A stretch of DNA of 64,000 nucleotides, taken from the NCBI GenBank assembly GCA_021713295.1, contig JAKJJU010000001.1:62001-126000 (forward strand), written 5' to 3'. Each line of letters begins with the position of its first letter. Positions within the stretch are counted from its first letter, which is position 1. This DNA comes from Thiotrichales bacterium 19S3-11. Lineage in GTDB: Bacteria; Pseudomonadota; Gammaproteobacteria; Francisellales; Francisellaceae. Below, piece after piece: positions 1-9,803 of this stretch. The notes beneath the pieces were generated by a model. That model was not told the DNA's origin and did no database searches. It saw nothing but the letters and a program-made list of their open reading frames with translations. The translations under genes were made by a program, and so were the position numbers.

Positions 1-40
1 AAAGAAATATCTCTGCAAGTAACAGGCCACTATTTAGCGA

Positions 41-1490
41 TTACTTATTCATATCAACTGTGGGTGCTTGCTCACCATAATAACTCGCCATAAATACCGG
101 ATTTGGTGATAAACTGTCTCGTTTTGTAACCACTACTTCAACTGATTTAGCTTGATCTTTAGAACCATCATAAAAGCTTTCAACCAGAACCGGATTGCGA
201 GTAAAGTGTTTAATAATCACGCCATTACTATATTCATGACCCAATAGATAGTGGATCAATTCATCATCTAACGTATAGTTTTTTTTATACCCATCAAGCG
301 ATTGGGATAACTCTTCTAATAAAGCTTTTAATGCATCATGATCAATTTTATTTAATATAAAATCACGTGTGCCATTTTTATTAATCAAGGCCAATGATTC
401 TGACGCTCTGAAAAAAAAGCGTGCAACCGATAATAGCCCATACTGATCTGCAATTGATAAATAACCTGCTGAATTATCAATGGTGGCTTTATAAATACCT
501 AAGGCTTCATGAAATGGTAAGTTATACCATTGAGGTTCAAGCGGTAGTATTTTTTTTATTAACTTTAAATGCTCAAATAGCAAACGACTGAGTCGCTTAG
601 GTAAATCACTGGGTGGTTTATCTTTATTCATCCAAATAATTAACTCTTTAGCTTGATCAAATAAAACTTCTGAGCTTTTAATCGCATGAAAATTAAATTC
701 ATCTTCCATGGCATCTGTCTTTCGAAAAACTACAGCTAAAGAAAAACTATGGTATAACATAGACACAAACATCGCATTAAACGGTGGCGGAATAATGGCA
801 TTAAAACACTGCATTAACGCCATATAAGCGCTTGCTTGACCCAATAAAAAACCATTCTTGTTTTTTAAGGATTGAAATGACTTTTCAGGACATTTGCCGT
901 GCGTCACATCACGGTTGTATTCAAATGCCGCCATTTGCACGACACCACTATAGGCCATCACCGGCAGTGAAATAAACGGCAATTGGCTGAGCAATTTACT
1001 TTGTATCGTACTAATTGGGAAAAATAGTGGTAATTTCAGTGACTGACCTAAATGATTAATTGAGCTATGCTGACAAGGTTCAATCGCTGATTCTTTTTTA
1101 CTATTGGTCATCATCGCTTGTTCACTATAATTGATTTCAGCCGCTAAACCATAAGTTAATGGAAAGCCATAAACCACGATCAATGTTGCTGTATTAACCA
1201 CTAAATCAGACGTCATATCTGCTACTTGATAAACAAGCGATTGATTCATTGCTTCTAGATCATCCTTTGGCTCTGGAAATAAAAACTCATTTAAATAGCT
1301 TAATGCTGCAACTGAACCAAAGCTGACTAAATGATAAAATGCCAACTGACGCGCAATCGGTTGTATTTGTGGGTCTCGATAAAGGTCATATAAACGCCAA
1401 GGAAAATTGGCTACTTCCTTTAAACCTGCATAAAAATTTGTGCCAATTTTTATTGTTTGATCCTTTAAATTAGCTAAAAATTCAAACATG
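41..1490 (-). CDS. predicted integral membrane protein, unknown function
   Basis: I do not recognise this family. The 482-residue product has hydrophobic stretches near residues 47-65, 95-117, 165-190 and 215-260 and a more polar C-terminal half, so it is probably an inner-membrane protein with a cytoplasmic tail. I place the start at the ATG at 1490, which follows an AGGGTGG ribosome-binding site. An in-frame GTG at 1498 lies inside that site and is less likely. It is transcribed divergently from the acyl-CoA ligase gene. No catalytic motif or signal peptide is evident, and no function is proposed. Confidence 0.8.
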
Positions 1491-1818
1491 ATAACCACCC
1501 TACAAAATCCATTTTGTCATCTAGTTTATTATAATGACAACCTAGTATTGCTAAAGATAATTTTGACTTGGTTTGCAATATTTAATAAGAAATAACCAAA
1601 CAATCTTAAAGGGTAAATAAGACAACATCAGGGATTAATAACGGTGATTTATTGCAATGTAACTCTATCAAATTTAACGTATTAGTTCAAAAGAGTTAAT
1701 CACATACAAGCAAGCACATTCCTATAGTGACCTACTTGCCTTTTGATACGCTTTAGCATAGCCTTAAGCATGAAAAAGACAATACAAAAACTATAGTTTA
1801 GATAAGGAATTCATTTTT
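1491..1818. promoter_or_regulatory. divergent intergenic region with a 12-bp palindrome
   Basis: This AT-rich spacer of about 330 bases separates the divergent membrane-protein and fadD genes and must hold both promoters. A perfect 12-bp palindrome (AAACTATAGTTT, 1788-1799) lies just before the AAGGA ribosome-binding site of fadD and contains a -10-like TATAGT. It could be an operator overlapping the promoter. No ORF, RNA gene or long repeat was seen in the rest. Confidence 0.4.
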
Positions 1819-3558
1819 ATGGAACGCATCTGGTTGAAACATTACCCGAAAGACATCCCCCATGATATTACACTAAAACCTCATGAAAACTTAGTCTCTA
1901 TTTATGAAACGGCTTGTAAAAATTTTGCCCAACGCCCAGCTGATGAATGTCTAAACCAACAAATCAGCTATGCTGAATTATTTAAACTAAGCACACAGTT
2001 TGCTGCATTCTGCCAGCAGACACTTAAACTAAACCCAGGCGATCGTATCGGCATTATTTCACCGAATTTGATTCAATTTCATATCGTTATGTTTGGCGCA
2101 CTACAAGCTGATTTGACCGTGGTTGGTATTAATCCACTCTATACTGTTGAAGAATTTGAATATATCTTTGAAGATGCTGATTTACAAGCGATTGTGTCAC
2201 TAGATTTTTATGCTGATAAAATTGAAAAAGCCATTGTGAAAAAACCAGTTGAGCATATTGTCTTATTTAGTATTGGCGATATGCTCTCAAGTTATAAACG
2301 TATTCTAGTCAATGGAATTGTCAAATATATCAAGCATATGGTACCAAAGCACCAGCTTAGTCATGTGCATCACTTAACTGAGGTACTTGAAAAATCAAAA
2401 GCATTAAAATACGAACGCCCACAAATTATTGGTGAGCATCTGGCATTTTTACAGTACACAGGTGGTACAACTGGACGCGCAAAAGGCGTCATGCTAACCC
2501 ATAGCAACATCGTTGCTAATGTTAAACAAGTACACGCTTGCCTTTCACCTGTTTTAAAAGGCAATGAAGTTTGGTTAGCTCCGCTACCTATGTTTCATAT
2601 CTTTGCTTTAACGGCATCTCTAGTTCCGCTTCTAACGTTTGGGGCGATGAATCGATTTGTACCTAATCCACGTGATATCAAAAGCTTCATCAAAATAGCA
2701 CAGAAGCCATTCCATCTTATGACGGGAGTCAATACCTTATTTAATGCATTAGCACATAATGAAAAATTTCAAGAATTGGATTTTTCTGAGCTGAAAATGA
2801 CTTGGGCTGGTGGCATGCCGGTACAACGCACAGTTGCTGAGCAATGGCAAAAAGTCACAGGCTGTGTTTTACACGTGGCCTATGGTTTAAGCGAAACGTC
2901 TCCAGGTGTTAGTGCTGACCCCTACAATGAACCTGAATTTAGTAACTCAATTGGTTACCCTTTCCCATCGACATCCATTTCTATTCGTAATGAAGCAGGT
3001 CAAGAAGTACCTTTCGGTGATTCAGGTGAAATCTGGATTAAAGGGCCTCAGGTTATGAAAGGCTATTGGAATAAACCAGAGCGCACTCAAGAAGTATTAA
3101 CTACCGATGGCTGGTTTAAAAGTGGCGATGTTGGCATTATGGATGAAACTGGCCGTATTCGCTTGGTTGATCGAACAAAAGATATGGTAATTGTCTCAGG
3201 TTTTAATGTCTATACGGTTGAAGTTGAAGAGATAATCTCAAAAATGCCTGAAGTTTCAGACGTTGCTGTATTAGGAATTCCACACCCAAGAACAGGTGAA
3301 GCAGTTAAGGCACATGTTGTTTTAAAACCAGGTGCACATCTAGAGGATAAGGATATTATTGAGTACTGTCGAGAACATTTAGCACGCTATAAAGTACCGA
3401 AACTCATTACTTTTGAAACATCCTTACCCATGAATCAAGTAGGTAAAATTCTCAAAACTGAATTACGTAAACGCCCTGAAAATATTAACCCACCACCAAT
3501 GAATGGTAATGGTAATGAGGTTACTGAGCACAGTGATGAAAAAACTCAAAACGTCTAA
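1819..3558 (+). CDS. fadD: long-chain acyl-CoA synthetase (FadD-like)
   Basis: This is an AMP-forming acyl-CoA ligase that activates fatty acids to acyl-CoA through an acyl-adenylate, feeding beta-oxidation or phospholipid synthesis. The 579-residue length fits FadD. The P-loop-like signature YTGGTTG is at residues 213-219, the YGLSET adenylate motif begins near 355, and the hinge motif D-R-T-K-D with the FxVYxxE-type region starts near 451. The start has an AAGGA site eight bases upstream. It ends only 9 bases from the convergent ferritin-like gene. The chain-length preference cannot be read from sequence. Confidence 0.93.
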   Translation: MERIWLKHYPKDIPHDITLKPHENLVSIYETACKNFAQRPADECLNQQISYAELFKLSTQFAAFCQQTLKLNPGDRIGIISPNLIQFHIVMFGALQADLTVVGINPLYTVEEFEYIFEDADLQAIVSLDFYADKIEKAIVKKPVEHIVLFSIGDMLSSYKRILVNGIVKYIKHMVPKHQLSHVHHLTEVLEKSKALKYERPQIIGEHLAFLQYTGGTTGRAKGVMLTHSNIVANVKQVHACLSPVLKGNEVWLAPLPMFHIFALTASLVPLLTFGAMNRFVPNPRDIKSFIKIAQKPFHLMTGVNTLFNALAHNEKFQELDFSELKMTWAGGMPVQRTVAEQWQKVTGCVLHVAYGLSETSPGVSADPYNEPEFSNSIGYPFPSTSISIRNEAGQEVPFGDSGEIWIKGPQVMKGYWNKPERTQEVLTTDGWFKSGDVGIMDETGRIRLVDRTKDMVIVSGFNVYTVEVEEIISKMPEVSDVAVLGIPHPRTGEAVKAHVVLKPGAHLEDKDIIEYCREHLARYKVPKLITFETSLPMNQVGKILKTELRKRPENINPPPMNGNGNEVTEHSDEKTQNV

Positions 3559-3567
3559 TTTAATTAG

Positions 3568-4005
3568 TTAGGGTTTGCGCATCATTTTTTCAACTTCACC
3601 CATATGATTTTCTTCTTCAGTAATCATTTCTCGAGCAAATTCTTCCAACGTCACACAACGATCTTTTGTTAACTCTAGTAATTGATAATAAAGCTCAAGC
3701 CCCTCTTTTTCATGAGTTAAGCTCTCTTCTAAGATCGAATTAATATCATGCTGATGTGTTTCTAATAATTCACCAATTTTTAATGATGGATGACCTTCAA
3801 AATGTGTAATCAATTCACCAACTCGAGTGGCATGCAGTAATGACTCTTGTGCCTGTTCAGCCAACCATTTTGTAATTGGAATTCTACTATGTCCATAAAC
3901 CATAAATGAATAATGCGTATAACGAACAACACCTGCCATTTCTAATTCGAGTATACGATTTAACACATGCATAATTTGCGTTTGATCACAGTTTTGTAAT
4001 TTCAT
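3568..4005 (-). CDS. bacterioferritin-like diiron protein
   Basis: A 145-residue, almost all-helical protein of the ferritin-like superfamily, close to bacterioferritin. The spacing of acidic and His residues fits a four-helix diiron site: an E-L-E-M-A-G helix near residues 19-25, a His/Glu helix (HATRVGELI) near 78-86, E-x-x-L-x-H-E-K-E near 113-120, and E-E-E-N-H in the last helix. Such proteins oxidise and store iron and limit Fenton chemistry. It is a little shorter than E. coli Bfr (158), and no clear haem-binding Met was assigned, so a Dps-like or other ferritin-like role remains possible. It is convergent with fadD. Confidence 0.8.
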   Translation of the reverse strand: MKLQNCDQTQIMHVLNRILELEMAGVVRYTHYSFMVYGHSRIPITKWLAEQAQESLLHATRVGELITHFEGHPSLKIGELLETHQHDINSILEESLTHEKEGLELYYQLLELTKDRCVTLEEFAREMITEEENHMGEVEKMMRKP

Positions 4006-4172
4006 GATGACTCCCTTTTTTACTATCCTCTAAATGCTATTTTGCTAGTCTAACAAAAACTTAGCCAGAACCAAATAAAATAAATGATTAATCAGGCCTA
4101 AGAACACATTGGAAACTGAACTTAACCAAACTATAATAACTAGGTTATTTAATAAAAACAAAAGGCCCTACT

Positions 4173-5750
4173 ATGAGACGAAACTTATATCTTGGTTTTG
4201 GTATTATTATCCTTATCATCGCCGCATTGTTATTTATGGCGCACGCTAACATTTGGTGGTTAATTGGTTTTTTACTCATTCTAGCTATCATTGCTATCCA
4301 TGATGTAACCCAAAAGCGCCACTCAATTCTAAGAAACTTTCCAATTCTTGGACATATGCGCTTTATTCTTGAGTTTTTTAGACCTGAAATCCAACAGTAC
4401 TTTATTGCTGATGATAAAAGTGAACTACCATTTAACCGCGATACACGTGATGTGATTTATTCTAGAGCAAAAGGTGTCAATGATACTATTGGCTTTGGTA
4501 CTGAATATGATCTAAATGCTGAAGGGCATGAATGGGTTTTACATTCAATGAATCCAAAGCATGTTAGTGAGGTTCAAGAGCATATCACCGTTGGTGGTAG
4601 TCAATGTAAACAACCTTATGAAGCCTCACGCCTAAATATTTCAGCAATGAGTTATGGTGCTTTATCTGAAAATGCAATTAAAGCACTTAATAAAGGTGCC
4701 AAAATTGGCAAATTTGCTCATAACACCGGTGAAGGTGGTTTAACCGATCATCACTTACAAGGTGGTGATTTAGTTATGCAGATAGGTACCGGTTATTTTG
4801 GTACACGTACACCTGAGGGTGAATTCTGCGAAAACAAATTTAAAGAAAAAGCTAATCTTGATGTTGTTAAAATGATTGAGATAAAAATTTCTCAAGGTGC
4901 AAAGCCTGCTCACGGCGGTGTGCTACCTGCAGCTAAGCTTTCTAAAGAGATTGCTGAAATTCGTGGCGTGCCTATGGGTAAGGATGTTTTATCACCATCT
5001 GCACACTCAGCATTTTCGACACCTGAGGAGTTATGTCACTTCATTCAAAAACTAAGAGATTTATCTAATGGAAAACCCATTGGTTTTAAACTCTGTATTG
5101 GTAGACGATCCGAGTTTTTAGGTATCTGTAAGGCCATGTTAAAAACTAAAATCTATCCCGACTTTATTACTGTTGACGGCGCTGAAGGCGGTACAGGTGC
5201 AGCACCAATGGAATACGCTTCACATGTTGGCGCACCATTAAAAGATGCGCTAATTTTTGTCCATAACGCTCTAGTTGGCGTTAATTTACGTGATGAAATA
5301 CGCGTTATTTGTAGTGGTAAAGTTGCAACTGGATTTGATATGGTGCGCTATATGGCGATGGGTGCTAATATGTGTAACGCAGCGCGGGCAATGATGCTAT
5401 CTGTTGGTTGTATTCAATCACGTCAATGTAATACTAACCACTGCCCTGTTGGCGTGGCAACACAGAGCAAACGATTAATGAAAGCACTTGATGTTGATGA
5501 TAAAAAAATGCGTGTTGCACGTTTTCATGAAGCGACAGTGCATAGCTTTTTAGAAATTATTGGGGCAATGGGTTTAAATACTCCGTGTGAATTAGAGCCT
5601 AATATGATTTTAAGACGCATTGATGCTAATAGTATCCGCTCTTATCAAGATATTTATCGCTACCTCAACCCAGGTGATTTACTTAAAGATGAAACCGTAC
5701 CAGAGCACTTTAAAAAATTCTGGCAAGATGCTTCAGCTGAAAAATTTTAA
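4173..5750 (+). CDS. FMN-binding glutamate synthase family protein, membrane-anchored
   Basis: A stand-alone glutamate-synthase (GltB) central/FMN domain of 525 residues. Two hydrophobic segments occupy residues 5-24 and 26-43, so the enzyme is probably tethered to the inner membrane. The FMN-barrel core includes SAMSYGALS and the NTGEGG motif. An iron-sulfur-type cysteine set C413-x5-C419-x4-C424-P-V-G matches the 3Fe-4S ligands of glutamate synthase. It lacks the glutaminase domain of true GltB, so its substrate is uncertain. An AAAGG site precedes the ATG. It converges on yihY with 5 bases between stop codons. Confidence 0.88.
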   Translation: MRRNLYLGFGIIILIIAALLFMAHANIWWLIGFLLILAIIAIHDVTQKRHSILRNFPILGHMRFILEFFRPEIQQYFIADDKSELPFNRDTRDVIYSRAKGVNDTIGFGTEYDLNAEGHEWVLHSMNPKHVSEVQEHITVGGSQCKQPYEASRLNISAMSYGALSENAIKALNKGAKIGKFAHNTGEGGLTDHHLQGGDLVMQIGTGYFGTRTPEGEFCENKFKEKANLDVVKMIEIKISQGAKPAHGGVLPAAKLSKEIAEIRGVPMGKDVLSPSAHSAFSTPEELCHFIQKLRDLSNGKPIGFKLCIGRRSEFLGICKAMLKTKIYPDFITVDGAEGGTGAAPMEYASHVGAPLKDALIFVHNALVGVNLRDEIRVICSGKVATGFDMVRYMAMGANMCNAARAMMLSVGCIQSRQCNTNHCPVGVATQSKRLMKALDVDDKKMRVARFHEATVHSFLEIIGAMGLNTPCELEPNMILRRIDANSIRSYQDIYRYLNPGDLLKDETVPEHFKKFWQDASAEKF

Positions 5751-5755
5751 TACCT

Positions 5756-6961
5756 TTAATCTACTCTTTGTAAATCGATTATTTTTGCAATTGGCTGATG
5801 CAGCAGCATTTTTAGTGACTGGTTAATCGGTTGTACTAACTGATTATCTTTTTGATCAATCGGTAAATATAGTGATAATGCTGCATATAATTCATCAAAA
5901 TAAATTTTATCTAGATTACAACAGAGAATATAATTTTCACCATCTTGATAGATCATACGTTTGGCAACTAAACGATTTAACACTCGCTTTAAGTCATCAA
6001 CACTAACATTTGGCATTAGCTTTAAAAAATCAGAAAAGCTGGCAATTTTTTGTATTTGTGAGGCTTGGTAAACATGTTTTATAATTGACATAGCAATACT
6101 AAACGCCTGCATTTTATAAACCGAGCGCTGTGCCTGAGATAAATGCAACCCTTTTACAACAATCGCACCCAATAGAAAAATATACCACGCAATTAATACC
6201 CACAAAATAAATAATGGAATAGCAACAAGTGCCCCATAAATTAATTCATAGGTTGGCACCATCGTTACATATAAAGTAAATCCATACTTCACTGTTTCAA
6301 ATAAGATAACAGCAACTAAAGCACCTAAGACAGCGTGTAGCATTTTTACTTTAACAAAAGGAATCACCCGATATAAAAAAATAAAGGCAACAAAATAAAA
6401 TAAACTTGGCAGTATTAAAAATAATTTTGCTGCTCCCTGTAATGTCCAGTCATTAACCCATTTTAAAGAGAGCAAATAAGAACTTAAACCTAAGCCCAAT
6501 CCAAATAAAATAGGCCCTAAAGTAATAATTGCCCAATAAAGCAGAAATGCATTGATAAAGTTACGCTTATGTTCAACTTGCCAAATAGCATTAACTGCTT
6601 GATCAATTGAGCGAATCATAAAAATACTAATAATAAATAAAGCTAATGTGACAGCTAATGGCAAACCAATACGATTAGAGACTAGTTGATCAATGTACTG
6701 TCCAACAACTTCCCCTGTATGCGGTGCAAAATTATTAAAAATAAAATTTTGCATTTTTTGTCCAAGCTGGCCGTAATCAGGAATTAAACTTGCTAAGGTC
6801 ATCATCATAATTAAAAATGGCACCATTGCAAGTAAGCTTGTTAAGGTTAATGAGGCCGCCCTTGCCATTGAATTTGAGTCAACAAATTGCCTAAGAACCC
6901 ACCCCCAAAAGCGAATGATTCGTTTAAATATAGGCTGTATATTTTGTTGTTGTTTCTGCAT
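5756..6961 (-). CDS. yihY: YihY/BrkB family inner-membrane protein
   Basis: A 401-residue member of the YihY (formerly called RNase BN or BrkB) family. About six transmembrane helices fall within residues 30-275, beginning with the characteristic SMARAASLTLTSLLAMVPFL segment. They are followed by a soluble C-terminal domain of about 120 residues with a winged-helix look (LKRVLNRLVAKRMIYQDGENY). The biochemical role of the family is not established; the old RNase assignment is considered wrong. It is probably transcribed alone or behind the terC-like gene, 54 bases away. Confidence 0.88.
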   Translation of the reverse strand: MQKQQQNIQPIFKRIIRFWGWVLRQFVDSNSMARAASLTLTSLLAMVPFLIMMMTLASLIPDYGQLGQKMQNFIFNNFAPHTGEVVGQYIDQLVSNRIGLPLAVTLALFIISIFMIRSIDQAVNAIWQVEHKRNFINAFLLYWAIITLGPILFGLGLGLSSYLLSLKWVNDWTLQGAAKLFLILPSLFYFVAFIFLYRVIPFVKVKMLHAVLGALVAVILFETVKYGFTLYVTMVPTYELIYGALVAIPLFILWVLIAWYIFLLGAIVVKGLHLSQAQRSVYKMQAFSIAMSIIKHVYQASQIQKIASFSDFLKLMPNVSVDDLKRVLNRLVAKRMIYQDGENYILCCNLDKIYFDELYAALSLYLPIDQKDNQLVQPINQSLKMLLHQPIAKIIDLQRVD

Positions 6962-7015
6962 GGCTTAACTTACTTCTTTTTATATCTATTCCTTTAAGTA
7001 TAAGCGAAATTTTCA

Positions 7016-7723
7016 TTAACGACTAAGATGCTTTTTATAGAGTAATTGTAGAACTTGTACACTTAAAGCAAAACCAAAAGCACTATAGATATAGCCTTTA
7101 TTAATGGTTATATCTATACCTGAGGCAATGATAATAACGCCAATTAATAATAAAAAGCATAATGCTAATAATTTAAAATTAACCTCCTTAGCTAAAGGTG
7201 CCAAGTACTTCGCTGTAATAAGCATTAATACACAGGATACGATAATCGATAAGCTGATAACCCATAAATTATCAACTAAACCTATTGCAGTAATAATACT
7301 GTCTAATGAGAAAACCACGTCAATTAAAATGATTTGTAAAACAGCACTTGCTAAAGTTTTTGCTATTGCTTGCCTATTCTGATTTTCAGGAAAGAATAAT
7401 AGATACACCTCATGTAATGCTTTAATAATTAAAAAAGCACCACCAAATATTAAAATCAAATCACGAATACTAATTTCATGAGTAAAAACACGAAATAAAC
7501 CATCGGTTAGTTGCATTAAATAGCCAATAAAAAATAAACCAATAATTCGCATTAGCGCAGCTAATATAATTGCTAATATCTGTGCCTTTTTTTGAATTGG
7601 TTGTGGTAATTTAGCTGTCACGATATAAATAAACAATAAGTTATCAATTGCTAAGATACTCTCTAATAGAGTAATCATTAAAAAACCTGATACAAGTTCC
7701 AGCGGAACGTCCAAAAAAGTCAT
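7016..7723 (-). CDS. TerC family integral membrane protein
   Basis: A 235-residue, very hydrophobic protein with about seven transmembrane helices. It carries the two acidic intramembrane signatures of the TerC/Alx family: ESILAIDN near residues 20-27 and VVFSLDSI near 137-144. Members are linked to tellurite resistance and, more recently, to manganese export or metal loading of exported proteins. The metal cannot be read from sequence. It lies upstream of yihY on the same strand. Confidence 0.88.
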   Translation of the reverse strand: MTFLDVPLELVSGFLMITLLESILAIDNLLFIYIVTAKLPQPIQKKAQILAIILAALMRIIGLFFIGYLMQLTDGLFRVFTHEISIRDLILIFGGAFLIIKALHEVYLLFFPENQNRQAIAKTLASAVLQIILIDVVFSLDSIITAIGLVDNLWVISLSIIVSCVLMLITAKYLAPLAKEVNFKLLALCFLLLIGVIIIASGIDITINKGYIYSAFGFALSVQVLQLLYKKHLSR

Positions 7724-7928
7724 CTCCTTTCTTATTCAATCAAATCCATTTTATGAATAAAAAAAAGACAATGTCAATACCCTAAATGAACCAATAATCA
7801 TTATTTTTTAAACCAATTGGCACTTAATGATATCAATACAAATGAAAAGCATTTACAATAGTTGACGATTTTAATAGCACAAAATCAGTTGACCGTTAGA
7901 TAAAAAAATACAAAAAGGTTTAATATCA

Positions 7929-8519
7929 ATGCCTTATATATTAGTAGTCTATTATAGCCGTTATGGTAAAACCAAAGATTTAGCTTATAAAATTGCTGAA
8001 GGCGTTATCAATGTAGATGCTATAGAAGTAAAAGTAAGAACCGTCCCTGAAGTTGCTAGCCTAACAGAGACGCCTAGCTCACCTGCAGAACAAACTGAAC
8101 TTTATGTCACTGAAGATGAGCTTAAAAACTGCGCCGGATTAATTATTGGTTCACCAACTTATTTTGGTAATATGGCTGCCGCTATGAAGCATTTTTTTGA
8201 TTCAACATCTGATCTTTGGATGACTGGCGCCTTGATAAATAAACCAGCGGGTGTTTTCACTTCAACCGGTGGTATGCACGCAGGCCAAGAAGCAACACTT
8301 TTAAGTATGATGTTACCACTTTTACATCACGGTGCTTTGATTACTGGCATTCCTTATAGCTGTAAAGCATTACATTCAACCACAACAGGTGGTGGTCCAT
8401 ATGGCGCTTCCCACCATGCCGGTGGCGTCATTGCCAACCCAATCTCCAAAGATGAGGCCGATGTTTGTAAAACACTGGGTGAAACTATTGCTAAATTAGC
8501 GAAAAGGCTCCAAAGCTAG
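7929..8519 (+). CDS. wrbA: NAD(P)H:quinone oxidoreductase, WrbA type
   Basis: A flavodoxin-like quinone reductase of 196 residues, the normal WrbA length. It uses FMN and NAD(P)H for two-electron quinone reduction, avoiding semiquinone and superoxide. The FMN-phosphate loop YSRYGKT is near residues 9-15, the GSPTYFGNMAAAMKHFFD motif near 75-92, and the family motif FTSTGGMHAGQEATLL follows. The ssrA promoter lies downstream in the same direction, so the two are probably separate units. Confidence 0.95.
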   Translation: MPYILVVYYSRYGKTKDLAYKIAEGVINVDAIEVKVRTVPEVASLTETPSSPAEQTELYVTEDELKNCAGLIIGSPTYFGNMAAAMKHFFDSTSDLWMTGALINKPAGVFTSTGGMHAGQEATLLSMMLPLLHHGALITGIPYSCKALHSTTTGGGPYGASHHAGGVIANPISKDEADVCKTLGETIAKLAKRLQS

Positions 8520-8603
8520 AAAACTTTTATTGTTATTATCTAATTAGATACAATTTCAATCTAGGTTTTCATAAATTTTCTCACCTTCCTAAAAACCTAT
8601 TAT

Positions 8604-8632
8604 TTGCATAACGTAACGCTTTTCTATATAAT
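8604..8632 (+). promoter_or_regulatory. sigma-70 promoter of ssrA
   Basis: A -35 box TTGCAT (8604-8609) and a perfect -10 box TATAAT (8627-8632) are separated by exactly 17 bases. They lie 13 bases before the mature tmRNA 5' end, as expected for a short 5' precursor removed by RNase P. Confidence 0.8.
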
Positions 8633-8645
8633 TATCCTGATATCC

Positions 8646-9073
8646 GGGGGCGATTATGGATTCGACGGGAATTACAACGCTTTTTCGGTGCATGTCGAGG
8701 ATGCTATCTAGCCTCGTTAAAAATGGTGCAAATTGTCATAATAACTGGCAACAAAAACAAAAACTCTCGTCAACCAGCTAACGATAATGCGTATGCTGGT
8801 GTTGCAGCGAAAGCTGCTTAATTTCGGCTTAATAACCCGAACGAGAACGTTGACTACAATTTGTCTGTAGGTGGTAGGTTTCAACGTTCATATTAATACA
8901 GACTCGTCTAAGGGCTACACCCGTTAGCGCCTTGACTAAACTTTAAACGGGCACACTTTAGACCTTCCCTGACCATCGGGTAGTCTAAGGCAAGTATTAA
9001 AGATCGGTCTAAACATGTAGAGCCAAAAGCTGAGGGTTTGCGGACGCGGGTTCAACTCCCGCCGCCTCCACCA
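8646..9073 (+). ncRNA. ssrA: transfer-messenger RNA (tmRNA)
   Basis: A one-piece tmRNA of 428 nt that rescues stalled ribosomes and adds a degradation tag. The acceptor stem pairs GGGGGCG (8646-8652) with CGCCTCC (9063-9069, one G-U pair), followed by an encoded ACCA. The 5' ATTATGGATTCGACGGG segment and the 3' T-arm GGGTTCAACTCCCGC are typical. The tag reading frame runs 8747-8821: 24 codons starting G-N-K-N-K-N, passing PANDNAYAGV and ending AAKAA before TAA. The start and end resemble Francisella tags as I recall them. The 3' end doubles as an integration site for the following island. Confidence 0.97.
9051..9073 (+). other. attL-like site: 3' end of ssrA
   Basis: The last 23 bases of ssrA (T-arm through CCA) recur as a 20-base version at 16872-16891. 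The two are identical except for the loss of one 3-base unit from the CCGCCGCC run. The 3' end of ssrA is a classic tyrosine-recombinase target, so this is read as the island boundary where the integrated copy restored a working gene. Confidence 0.8.
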
Positions 9074-9104
9074 ATTTCACATCTTTTAACTTCCATTACT
9101 AACT

Positions 9105-9133
9105 AAAAAACCTAAATAAATAAAGGTTTTTAT
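9105..9133 (+). terminator. possible terminator downstream of ssrA
   Basis: AAAACCT (9107-9113) can pair with AGGTTTT (9124-9130) across an AT-rich loop, followed by T-rich sequence to 9143. The stem is weak and A/T dominated, so it is a modest candidate for ssrA termination. It lies inside the island and would have arrived with it. Confidence 0.35.
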
Positions 9134-9156
9134 AGTTTTTTATTACCTATAACATC

Positions 9157-9534
9157 CTAAAGCTTTCTGAAAAATCCTATTGTTTTAACAGTACTAATTG
9201 CAGTACCATTACAATGGTTTGATAATTTTGATATCCATGTTACAAAATTGGTATATTCTTCTGATTCTTCATTTAACTGCCATGTCACCTCATCCATAAT
9301 AGCTTTAGTCCCTTTCTCACAGCTCATCTCATGAATAGAATAAAATTCTGCTTCAATTTCTTTACGTTGATTATTAGAAAGGATAAGCCATACATTAAAT
9401 AATGGTTCTATCTTAGTTTCTTTCATACTCATAAAATCAAATTTAGTCAAAAGTCCTTTTTCATGGAAATAACGTGCCAATAATTTGTTTGGTATCCGCC
9501 TAAAAAAATCCTTAATAGAAAAGCTTCTGGCCAT
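9157..9534 (-). CDS. conserved hypothetical island protein, possibly 3'-truncated
   Basis: A 125-residue protein beginning MARSFSIKDFF, with an ARYFHEKGLL segment near residues 20-29. From memory, this N-terminus resembles longer conserved hypothetical proteins encoded on integrative islands, which would make this copy a shortened relative. It cannot be checked here. The 3' end of the gene contains the paired CAGTAC repeat (9189-9206) also found near the other island end, which suggests the coding end was reshaped by recombination. No catalytic motif is visible. It is transcribed away from hsdM, towards ssrA. Confidence 0.6.
   Translation of the reverse strand: MARSFSIKDFFRRIPNKLLARYFHEKGLLTKFDFMSMKETKIEPLFNVWLILSNNQRKEIEAEFYSIHEMSCEKGTKAIMDEVTWQLNEESEEYTNFVTWISKLSNHCNGTAISTVKTIGFFRKL
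9189..9206. repeat. paired CAGTAC repeat, left island end
   Basis: CAGTAC occurs twice with a 12-base period (9189-9194 and 9201-9206), with TAAT in between. The same arrangement in the same orientation is at 16800-16817, inside the other island end. Such short paired direct repeats near both att sites resemble arm-type integrase or excisionase binding sites; this is inference. Confidence 0.5.
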
Positions 9535-9803
9535 CCTAATGCCTCAATTTTCTTATAAATCTCCTAACATTATATTAGATTATTTAGGACATTAATACTA
9601 ATATGGATATTTTTAAGCATAAAAATAGGTTATCTACATATAAGCTTTAGATTTACTACTTATTGGAATTTAAATTTATTAATTTTCATTGATATTTTAA
9701 TACCGTATTAAATCTCTTAGTACATTGACACTATTGTTTGGATTGTTTAGAGTCAGCTTACTAATGTATTCCATTATTGATTTTAAACATTTGGAACAAA
9801 AAC

